Shown here: piece by piece, positions 27,617 through 35,096 of the stretch
How positions within the stretch are numbered: position 1 is the first letter of the stretch
Layout: each line of letters opens with the position of its first letter
Made by a program: the position numbers and the translations under genes
The notes under the pieces: model-generated
The model's database searches: none
What the model saw: only the letters and a program-made list of their open reading frames with translations
What the model was told of the DNA's origin: nothing
Assembly: GCA_009837205.1 (NCBI GenBank)
Contig: VXTZ01000008.1
Span: 1 to 51,968, forward strand
Direction: 5' to 3'
Length of the DNA: 51,968 bases
Origin: Candidatus Dadabacteria bacterium
Lineage (GTDB): Bacteria; Desulfobacterota_D; UBA1144; Nemesobacterales; Nemesobacteraceae

Positions 27617-27638
27617 CAAGAGTTATATTCAAATCTGG
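27617..27638 (-). promoter_or_regulatory. Shared regulon promoter element, copy C (TPR gene)
   Basis: In gene orientation it reads CCAGATTTGAATATAAC, with TATAAC at 27627-27622, 79 nt before the TPR start. The first 16 bases equal copy B. The element lies in the divergent gap with the receiver-phosphatase gene. Confidence 0.6.
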
Positions 27639-27825
27639 TATGCGGAAGTTATTCCTAAATGCGTTTGCCATAAAACAACTGCGGTTTCCGTGGATTTCTT
27701 AGTGTTCGACACAGGTATTTTGCCGAGTCAAGTATATGATTCCCTGTACATAACTTAGTGTAATCAGGTATATAATTACCGATTTAGCAATTAAATTAGG
27801 CCCTAAATGGCAAGGTAGGTTCTGA

Positions 27826-28983
27826 ATGGACGACGGCAAAATCCGAATTTTAGTTGTCGATGATGAAATAGATTTAGAACAGCTTATGCTGCAGAGAATG
27901 CGGCGTGAAGTTCGCCGCGGTCGTTACGAATTCGAATTTGCACACAACGGTGTGGAGGCTCTCGAACGTCTACGCAACGACGACGGGTTCGATATTGTGC
28001 TGTCTGATATCAACATGCCCGTTATGGACGGGTTGACATTGTTGGCACAGATACCGGACGTAGACCCTGATATTCGTGCCGTAATGGTCTCCGCATACGG
28101 CGATATGGAGAATATACGGACTGCCATGAACCGCGGGGCATTCGACTTCGTTACCAAGCCGATAGACTTCACGGACCTGAAGACTACAATTGAACGTACG
28201 ATTGAAAACCTTGCTATGTGGCGTAAAGCACTGAGTGCGCGCGACAAACTCGTAACTCTCCAGAACGAGCTTGATGTGGCAAGGACAATGCAGCAGGACA
28301 TTCTTCCGAAATCCTTTCCGACTTCTGAAACATTTGATCTGTACGCAAGCATGGTTCCGGCTCTTTCCGTAGGCGGCGACTTTTTCGATGTTTATGAATT
28401 TAGTGATGGCCGGGTTGGAGTTGCAATAGCTGATGTGTCGGGCAAAGGAGTGCCCGCGGCAATGTTCATGATGGCCAGTCGTACATTGTTGAAGGCTTGC
28501 GCGGCAATTTCCACCTCTCCAGCCGCCGTGCTGGAACAGGTAAATACGATGTTGGCGGAGGACAACGATGCCATGACATTCGTAACCCTGTTATATGGCA
28601 TTTACGATCCTGGAACGAAAGAATTCGTCTACGCAAACGGCGGACATAATCCGCCAGTCATTGTCAAACCGAATCTGACAACTGAACTGTTGGAGTCAAC
28701 GGGAGGAGTTGCTCTAGGCGTGATGCCGAATTTCAAATATGAGGAAAATACAGTCACCATCGAGTCGGGTTCCATGATCGTGTTCTACACTGACGGAGTA
28801 GTAGAAGCTGAAAAAAAAGATAAGGAATTATTCGAAATGGACAGGTTTTGTGAAATTTTCCAAAGCGGCACTTTCAAGAACTCCGAGGAAGTTACGAATG
28901 AGGTATTCGAGACGGTCAAAGAGTTCGCTGGTGAAAATCCCCAATCTGACGATATAACCTGTCTAGTTCTGCGGACAACATAA
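27826..28983 (+). CDS. Response regulator with PP2C (RsbU/SpoIIE-type) phosphatase
   Basis: 385 residues. The receiver domain (about 6-125) has the acidic pocket DDE, the phospho-acceptor Asp61 in LSDINMPVMDG, the switch Ser in VMVSAYGD and the conserved Lys in FVTKPID. A coiled-coil linker (about 130-165) leads to a SpoIIE-type PP2C phosphatase (about 175-385) with GGDFFDVY and ADVSGKGVPAAMFM metal-binding segments. Such proteins dephosphorylate a STAS anti-sigma antagonist when their receiver is phosphorylated. The STAS protein at 32891 and the kinase at 28983 complete a partner-switching set, and the histidine kinase at 30671 is the likely input. The stop overlaps the next start by 1 nt. 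Confidence 0.93.
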   Translation: MDDGKIRILVVDDEIDLEQLMLQRMRREVRRGRYEFEFAHNGVEALERLRNDDGFDIVLSDINMPVMDGLTLLAQIPDVDPDIRAVMVSAYGDMENIRTAMNRGAFDFVTKPIDFTDLKTTIERTIENLAMWRKALSARDKLVTLQNELDVARTMQQDILPKSFPTSETFDLYASMVPALSVGGDFFDVYEFSDGRVGVAIADVSGKGVPAAMFMMASRTLLKACAAISTSPAAVLEQVNTMLAEDNDAMTFVTLLYGIYDPGTKEFVYANGGHNPPVIVKPNLTTELLESTGGVALGVMPNFKYEENTVTIESGSMIVFYTDGVVEAEKKDKELFEMDRFCEIFQSGTFKNSEEVTNEVFETVKEFAGENPQSDDITCLVLRTT

Positions 28984-29417
28984 TGGGTAAAGACGGTAAG
29001 ATGCAAGCTTCACGTACGTTGATCGTTTCCAATCGGACGGAAGAAATCCAGACAATTGCAGTAGCGCTGGAGGAATTTTTTGAACAACAGGGTCTCCCCT
29101 CCGAATCGTTGTTTCCCACACAACTCTCCTTGGAGGAGATCTTCACTAACGTGGCCAGCTATGCGCATGATGATGATCAGGAACATGAAGTGGAAATTAT
29201 ATTCTCAAGAGAAGACGAAACCATAACTGTTGAGGTGCTGGATGACGGAGTTCCCTTTAATCCGCTAGAAGAGGCGCCGGAGCTTGATGTCGAAAGTTCG
29301 CTTGAAGACCGCCGTATTGGTGGAGCAGGAATAATGCTCGCAAAGCAACTGATGACGGAGTTGCGCTATCAACGCAACAGTGATCGTAATCATCTGACTA
29401 TGATCAAGAAAATTTAG
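28983..29417 (+). CDS. RsbW-like anti-sigma factor / serine kinase (HATPase_c_2)
   Basis: 144 residues of a GHKL ATPase of the RsbW/SpoIIAB type. LSLEEIFTNVASYAH carries the N-box (Glu-Asn), VEVLDDGVPFNPLE is the G1 box and RIGGAGIMLAKQL the G2 region. It would phosphorylate the STAS antagonist and may sequester a sigma factor or another target. No sigma factor gene is in the window, so the downstream target is open. Translation is coupled to the PP2C gene (TAATG). Confidence 0.9.
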   Translation: MGKDGKMQASRTLIVSNRTEEIQTIAVALEEFFEQQGLPSESLFPTQLSLEEIFTNVASYAHDDDQEHEVEIIFSREDETITVEVLDDGVPFNPLEEAPELDVESSLEDRRIGGAGIMLAKQLMTELRYQRNSDRNHLTMIKKI

Positions 29418-29427
29418 CAAAGATAAA

Positions 29428-30660
29428 ATGCGGTTATTAAGCAGACTGTCTCTCAAAAAAGTGATTGCCGCCTCAATAGTTGCAATACTGGCAACCGCAG
29501 CATCGGGGGAAGCCCAACAGCAAACACACGCTGTGCCGGGCGTATACAGTGATCGCATTGTCTTTGGGCAGTCCGCCGCCTTCAGTGGTCCGGCCGGCAA
29601 ACTTGGTAAAGGCATGCAAGCCGGCATTCTTTCCGCGTTTAAAGAGGTTAATGACCGGGGTGGCGTTAACGGACGTCGTCTGGAACTGCAATCAATGGAT
29701 GACGCATACGAACCGGAAGCGGCAATTGTAAATACGCGGCGACTGATTGGTGAAAATGTTTTCGCACTCATCGGCGCAGTTGGCACTCCTACGTCCAAAG
29801 CTGCGGTACCCGTCGCGGAGGAACACGATGTACCTTACATAGCGCCTATGACCGGCGCGGAATTCCTGCGTGACAGCGCACTCCGGACAGTAATCAATCT
29901 TCGGGCTTCGTATTATCAGGAAACCGAGGAGATGGTAGAACGATTGACGACCGATCTCGGAATTAATCGCATCGCCATTCTCCATCAGGATGACTCATTC
30001 GGTCGTGCTGGTCTGAATGGAATCCTTCTTGCTCTTGAGCGTCGCAAACTTTCTGCTATCGAAACGGGAATATTTCCCCGCAATACTGTCGCGATAAAGA
30101 CGGCCCTTCTTGATTTGCACGCTACCGGACCGGAAGCTGTGATTATTATTGGTCCCTACAAGCCAACTGCGACATTTATTAAGTGGGCGCGCCACATCGG
30201 TATGAATTCCATTTTTATGACACTTTCTTTCGTAGGCAGTAGTGCCTTGGCAAGCGAACTGGGTGATCAAGGGACCGGAGTTCTGGTTACCCAGGTGGTT
30301 CCTTTTCCAACCGGAAACACGGTGCCTGCCTCCGCTTCCTATCGTGCTGCGCTCAAGGCGTACGACCCGGCGGCAAAACCCGGATTTCTATCGTATGAAG
30401 GATATTTAGCAGGGCGTTTGGTTATCTATGTGTTAGATAATTGCGGCAAACAGGTTAACCGCGATTGCATCGACGCGGTGCTGCGGACTGGCAACAACAT
30501 TAATTTGGATGGCTTCACCTTGCAATATAGCAAGAATGATAATCAAGGTTCAGACAGCGTGTTCCTGACGATTATTGGTCCTGATGGCCAGTATACGCCA
30601 CTCACGTCTCTAACCTCCACGACGATACTGACCGACGGTTTGCATATACAAAAGAATTGA
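29428..30660 (+). CDS. Periplasmic ligand-binding protein (type I, branched-chain amino acid ABC family)
   Basis: 410 residues with a signal peptide (AASIVAILATAASGEAQQ). The mature part begins IVFGQSAAFSGPAGKLGKGM and GILSAFKEVNDRGGVNGRRL, the pattern of Peripla_BP_6/LivJ-like proteins. No ABC permease or ATPase is nearby. Instead it lies 10 nt upstream of a histidine kinase, after two partner-switching genes. I infer that it is a sensor accessory that presents a ligand to the kinase rather than a transport protein. Ligand unknown. Confidence 0.9.
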   Translation: MRLLSRLSLKKVIAASIVAILATAASGEAQQQTHAVPGVYSDRIVFGQSAAFSGPAGKLGKGMQAGILSAFKEVNDRGGVNGRRLELQSMDDAYEPEAAIVNTRRLIGENVFALIGAVGTPTSKAAVPVAEEHDVPYIAPMTGAEFLRDSALRTVINLRASYYQETEEMVERLTTDLGINRIAILHQDDSFGRAGLNGILLALERRKLSAIETGIFPRNTVAIKTALLDLHATGPEAVIIIGPYKPTATFIKWARHIGMNSIFMTLSFVGSSALASELGDQGTGVLVTQVVPFPTGNTVPASASYRAALKAYDPAAKPGFLSYEGYLAGRLVIYVLDNCGKQVNRDCIDAVLRTGNNINLDGFTLQYSKNDNQGSDSVFLTIIGPDGQYTPLTSLTSTTILTDGLHIQKN

Positions 30661-30670
30661 GATAAGCGGA

Positions 30671-32884
30671 ATGTTTTCAAAACTCTGGAACCGAATTTCT
30701 ACGCAACTTTATATAAGTTACGCAGGCGCCGTAGTACTCATCATCATCGTCAGTTTGATGGCTCTTTTCTTCCTTAGCCAAATCGGCAAAGTTCAGCAAA
30801 CCGTTAATGAAAAGAACATACCCGAGATGACATCGGCGTTTGCAATTGCCCAGCAGACAGCCATGCTCGTCGCCGCTGCTCCCCGACTCACCGCGAGCAC
30901 GCCTGAGCAGTTCAGGACCGTTGTCGGGACGGTCGACCTGCAGGCGGATGCATTTAAAACACAACTCTCGGCAATGATGGAAAACCAGGGAGAAAGCGAA
31001 CAAGCGCGGCAGATTCAATCCGACGGGGTCGCCATAATCCAGAACATTGAGCGAATCAAACTGCTTGTCAGGAAACGTTTTGACCTTCGCGAGAGCAGTC
31101 TCAATCTCAGAGACGAGCTCCGGGGTATCCAAAGTAAAATAACGCCGATTATAATTAACGAAATAGACGATCAGATGTTCTATTTAATGACCGGACACCG
31201 GTCTCTTGATGCAGTACAATCTCCTCGCTCGGTTCATTTCTCCGAACCGGAATTCCTGATCTATCGTCGCCTGTTTGAACTCCGCGAAGCGGCTGTAGTC
31301 GCTTCACAGTTGCTCGCAACCACGTTTGTAGTGACCGATGCGGCCATGCTGCAGCCATTGCGAGAACGGTTTGAAGCCGCAGCCGGTAGCACCAGCCGAT
31401 CTCTTGACGCGCTTGAGAAATACGAACAGGAGGGAGGCGACCTTCATGACCAGCTGTCTGGGATTTTCGAAGACCTGGTCTCATTCGGCAAAAGGGAAAA
31501 CAACGGATTCGACCTGCGCAGTCGGGAACTTGCAGTTGACGATGAATTATCCGCCCTGCTTCTCAAGAATCAGGTTTTGGGAATTGACATCGTAGCGCGA
31601 GTAGAAAGCGTTGTAAACGATTCGAGCATAGCTGCAGGGGAGATGGCGAGCAAAGCGGCTGCAGTAACTGCCACCAGCACGAAGGTACTACTGGCTTTCA
31701 ATATTGTTACTATAAGTGGTGGAATCTTGTTTGGATGGCTACTTGTACATCGTCGTCTGATTCAGCGTCTGGAGCGGATATCCAGTCAAATGCAAGAAAT
31801 GGCTGATGGCAACCTGGAAATAGCCGTCGACACCAGAGGTAATGACGAAATCGCGCAATTAGCCAAGGCGCTTGAGGTGTTCCGATATAACGCACTGGAA
31901 GTACAGCGCCTTAATCTTGTAGAAACGCTCGCCAACCAGCTGCAAGAAAAAAACGAGGAACTGGCACATACTAACGAAGAGTTGGAACGGGCGCAGGACC
32001 AGATCGTGATGCGAGAGAAACTTGCTGCGCTTGGCCAGTTGACAGCCGGGGTCGCGCACGAAATCAAAAATCCAATGAACTTCATCATGAACTTCTCAGA
32101 GGTTTCACAAGAGCTGCTGGAAGAACTGCTGGAAGAGGTAGCCAAAATGGAGGCTAATGGGGAGGCGAAAGAGGAATACGATCCAGAGTTAGTCGAGGAA
32201 GTAGCCGAGGATTTGACAGGAAATCTGAAGCGCATTCACGAGCACGGAACTCGTGCGAACCGAATTATAACAGACATGCTCAAGATGGGCCGTGGTGGCG
32301 GGGAATGGCAACCAACTGACCTCAACATACTGCTTAACGACCATGCACTGCTCGCGTTCCACAGCGCTCGCGCCGCCGACCCTGACTTCCAGCTAGAAAT
32401 CCAGGAAGACTACTCGCCGGATATAGGCGAGATCACGGTGCAACCGCAGGACATCGGCCGGGTTTTCCTAAATCTGGTAACCAATGCCTGCTATGCCGCG
32501 GATGAAAAACGAAAAATGCTGGCTGCTGCCGACGATGCGTCGAAGAAGGATTATCAACCAACGCTTAGTCTGAGTACGCGGTTGGTTGATGACCATATTG
32601 AGGTACATGTTCGTGACAATGGAACCGGCATTCCCGAATCTGCGTTGGAGCGTATCTTTAATCCGTTCTATACAACGAAGCCCACGGATAAGGGGACAGG
32701 CCTGGGATTATCGCTCTCCAACGACATAGTACGACAGCACGGTGGTGAGTTTCGCGTAGAAACGGAGGAAGGCGAATACACAGATATGATTGTTGTCTTG
32801 CCGCTTGACCCCGTAGCTAACCAAGTAACTGACACTTCAGGAGAAGGAGCAGAAGGCGAGGACCCGGCAACTGCTTCTTTGTAA
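30671..32884 (+). CDS. Membrane sensor histidine kinase
   Basis: 737 residues. TM1 is about 15-38, a large periplasmic helical sensor domain runs to about 335, TM2 is about 340-360, then a HAMP domain (ERISSQMQEMADGNLE), a coiled coil (about 415-455) and HisKA with the phospho-acceptor His463 (AGVAHEIKNPMNF). An acidic insert (residues about 480-515) follows, then HATPase with FLNLVTNACYA, DNGTGIPESALERIFNPFYT and GTGLGLSLSNDI. The size of the periplasmic domain fits interaction with the binding protein encoded just upstream. The likely output is the receiver-PP2C protein. Confidence 0.93.
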   Translation: MFSKLWNRISTQLYISYAGAVVLIIIVSLMALFFLSQIGKVQQTVNEKNIPEMTSAFAIAQQTAMLVAAAPRLTASTPEQFRTVVGTVDLQADAFKTQLSAMMENQGESEQARQIQSDGVAIIQNIERIKLLVRKRFDLRESSLNLRDELRGIQSKITPIIINEIDDQMFYLMTGHRSLDAVQSPRSVHFSEPEFLIYRRLFELREAAVVASQLLATTFVVTDAAMLQPLRERFEAAAGSTSRSLDALEKYEQEGGDLHDQLSGIFEDLVSFGKRENNGFDLRSRELAVDDELSALLLKNQVLGIDIVARVESVVNDSSIAAGEMASKAAAVTATSTKVLLAFNIVTISGGILFGWLLVHRRLIQRLERISSQMQEMADGNLEIAVDTRGNDEIAQLAKALEVFRYNALEVQRLNLVETLANQLQEKNEELAHTNEELERAQDQIVMREKLAALGQLTAGVAHEIKNPMNFIMNFSEVSQELLEELLEEVAKMEANGEAKEEYDPELVEEVAEDLTGNLKRIHEHGTRANRIITDMLKMGRGGGEWQPTDLNILLNDHALLAFHSARAADPDFQLEIQEDYSPDIGEITVQPQDIGRVFLNLVTNACYAADEKRKMLAAADDASKKDYQPTLSLSTRLVDDHIEVHVRDNGTGIPESALERIFNPFYTTKPTDKGTGLGLSLSNDIVRQHGGEFRVETEEGEYTDMIVVLPLDPVANQVTDTSGEGAEGEDPATASL

Positions 32885-32890
32885 CAAGGT

Positions 32891-33250
32891 TTAACCCGTT
32901 ATTGTAGCTATAGCATCGGAACGAGATTCGAGCACATTAATGATTTTGTCGAAACCCGCAATCTCGAAGATTTCTTTTATGGGACCGGGCAAGGAACACA
33001 GCATGAACCTCGTCTTTTTACCTTGAAGTGTTTTTGCAATAAGCAGAATTGAACGCAATCCCGCACTACTGATATAGGACAGCTTTTCAAGATCCAGAAC
33101 GACGGGATTGTCAGAACCGCCAATTTCCTTGTCCAGATTTTCGTGGAACTCCTGCGCGTTCATACCATCAATCCGGCCAGCTACGCTTATTATCAGGACT
33201 CCATCAATCTGATCGGCCTGTAACTCAAGTTGGTTGTTTTGAGTGCTCAT
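32891..33250 (-). CDS. STAS-domain anti-sigma factor antagonist
   Basis: About 119 residues, RsbV/SpoIIAA-like. VLDLEKLSYISSAGLRSIL contains the phosphorylatable Ser region of STAS antagonists. I use the ATG at 33250 (MSTQNNQ); an upstream in-frame start at 33292 adds 14 residues with no family resemblance. It converges on the histidine kinase gene with a 6-nt gap. It is the expected substrate of both the RsbW-like kinase (28983) and the PP2C phosphatase (27826). Confidence 0.9.
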   Translation of the reverse strand: MSTQNNQLELQADQIDGVLIISVAGRIDGMNAQEFHENLDKEIGGSDNPVVLDLEKLSYISSAGLRSILLIAKTLQGKKTRFMLCSLPGPIKEIFEIAGFDKIINVLESRSDAIATITG

Positions 33251-33465
33251 TCTCCACCAATAACAACAATCTATCTGACTATAGAGTAACAATCAAGATA
33301 GAACTTTTATATAGCAATAGCGAGCACAATGCCGGAATATTTCAGAGGACGCAACCCCAGGAATCCAGGATTGGGCAGGTGCTGCAGTTTTTCTACCTTG
33401 CGCAGCTAAACACACGTATCCGGGGATCGTAACGGCACGCGCGGCAAGCACGGTGCCAATCGGGC

Positions 33466-34503
33466 CTAATGGGGTTTGCGAGCCAGGAAACAGTACAGCG
33501 GCGTGAAGATACCGGTTTTACCACCATTGACATAGGCATCAGCGGTCTGGTCCAAGGATCGGAAGACTTCTGCGGAACCCTTCGGAAACAACCCAACCAT
33601 TTCGGCCAGCTTTGATCCTGCGACCAACACTCTGCGGCCGTGGGGAAGCCTGAACAAGGCGCTACCCAACATCCCGTGTCGACTCTCTATGGGTTGATAC
33701 CATGGTGTGGATGCCTCCCCCTCCGAGGCGCCCAGGTCCTTCCCCTCGATGATGTGGAACCCTGCCGCTTCAAGCGCTTGATTCACTTCCCCGAACGTGG
33801 CGATGTCCTTTAGTGCAATGCCGCGCTTGAGATCGCGCTTGAGGTCCCAGTGCCGGCTGTCATTCGGATCGAACTTGTCCGTCAGACACATTTCATGCCC
33901 CCAGAACAGGGCTCCGGGTTTCAGTACGCGGAATATCTCTTCGAACGCACCTTGCTTGTCCGGCGCATGGCACGTTGACTCGATGGCATAACCCCGGTCG
34001 AAAGTTGCGTCTTCAATGACGCTCATATCCATGAAGCTGCACGCTAGGTAATCGACCATGTGGTCGAGCCCCGCCTCGGCATTCAATTTTTTCGTCTTTT
34101 CCAACTGGATTTTGTTGATGTTGATCCCGACAACCCGGACACCGGCCTCACGAACGACACGGCGCATCGGGCCGCCGATTCCACAACCAACATCAACCAC
34201 CGTCATGCCCTGCTGCAAATCCAGCTTGTCGATCATCAACCGCTGATAGCGGATTTTGGAGTCCTCCAGGGTCTCATTCGGCGCGAGAGGTGCGAAGTGC
34301 AGGGACTCACCCCAACTCCATACCATGAGCTCACTGTAAAGATCGTAGTAGTCTTTGACCAGTTGGGCGTGGTCGTAATCGCCCGAGTCAACGGCTTCGG
34401 GCGTCGCTCGCTCCATCCAACTCTCGAAGTCTTGCACGCGACGGGCGATGTTGGAACCCCGGTACGCATCCCTGAGTTTTTTCGGTAGCTTGCCTATATC
34501 CAT
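33466..34503 (-). CDS. Sterol C-24 methyltransferase (SMT/ERG6-like), copy 2
   Basis: 345 residues. SAM motif I is VVDVGCGIGGP (about 102-112), followed by VVGININKIQ. The aromatic region I is WSWGESLHFAPL (about 62-73), closer to the eukaryotic YEYGWG..FHF than copy 1. ESTCHAPDK matches the SMT hallmark, and PWYQPI is near the C-terminus. Region I residues shape the pocket and can decide whether C-24 or C-28 is alkylated, so the difference between the copies (ERGWGQS versus WSWGESL) suggests sequential methylations. It lies 12 kb from copy 1, on the opposite strand, next to the signalling block and divergent from the second RND pump. Confidence 0.93.
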   Translation of the reverse strand: MDIGKLPKKLRDAYRGSNIARRVQDFESWMERATPEAVDSGDYDHAQLVKDYYDLYSELMVWSWGESLHFAPLAPNETLEDSKIRYQRLMIDKLDLQQGMTVVDVGCGIGGPMRRVVREAGVRVVGININKIQLEKTKKLNAEAGLDHMVDYLACSFMDMSVIEDATFDRGYAIESTCHAPDKQGAFEEIFRVLKPGALFWGHEMCLTDKFDPNDSRHWDLKRDLKRGIALKDIATFGEVNQALEAAGFHIIEGKDLGASEGEASTPWYQPIESRHGMLGSALFRLPHGRRVLVAGSKLAEMVGLFPKGSAEVFRSLDQTADAYVNGGKTGIFTPLYCFLARKPH

Positions 34504-35096
34504 GGCATGGTTTACCCCTTTCCCTCAGTTTTTTGGAGGGCGGAGATAGAGAACCCTGCTTCATGAGGATTCCCACTGAGATTATTCTCTTCCGTTCTCA
34601 TCCATCCTTGGAAAAGTTTCAAAATTGGGCTCGAAATGCGTTACCCCGCTTTATCGTAGACCTTGGGGCGGCTTGATAACGGGCCAGTCAGAATAAGCCT
34701 GTCATTCCTGCCTACACCTTAATACAGACGGTCGCTCCTGTCAATACAAAGGAATCTTTGTATTAGTGATAAACCAATTGTCCGGTTTCTTAACAAATGA
34801 ACTCAGACCGTGGGGATATCGAGAGAGAAGTCGTAAAAAAATGGACCGACCGTTAGAAACACGTGTGTTTTCTTGTGGAAGAGATGAAAAAGCCAATTCC
34901 CGGGATTGCATCCCCCAGAATATCCCGGTATTATTTTTTGTTGCGACATGAAAGTCCCATCTTGTTTGTCGCGCTATCATTATCCATTGTGTTCAGCAAT
35001 ATTGCACTGCCAAGGCGGATAGGGCCGGACATGGCAAAGTGAAGGGAAAATGCCAGATCTGAAACCTATACATATTGCGTAATTCTGCATGATCGT
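34504..35096. other. Divergent intergenic region with 9-bp inverted repeat
   Basis: 593 nt between SMT copy 2 and the second RND pump with no supported gene. A perfect inverted repeat AATACAAAG-GAAT-CTTTGTATT lies at 34743-34764, a possible operator or bidirectional terminator-like hairpin. A degenerate match to the shared promoter block (CCAGATCTGA, then CTATA) is at 35053-35070, just before the RND start. Confidence 0.5.

Noticed and set aside
29428-30660. Part of an amino-acid ABC importer
   Set aside because: No permease or ATPase genes are nearby; the operon partners are signalling genes.
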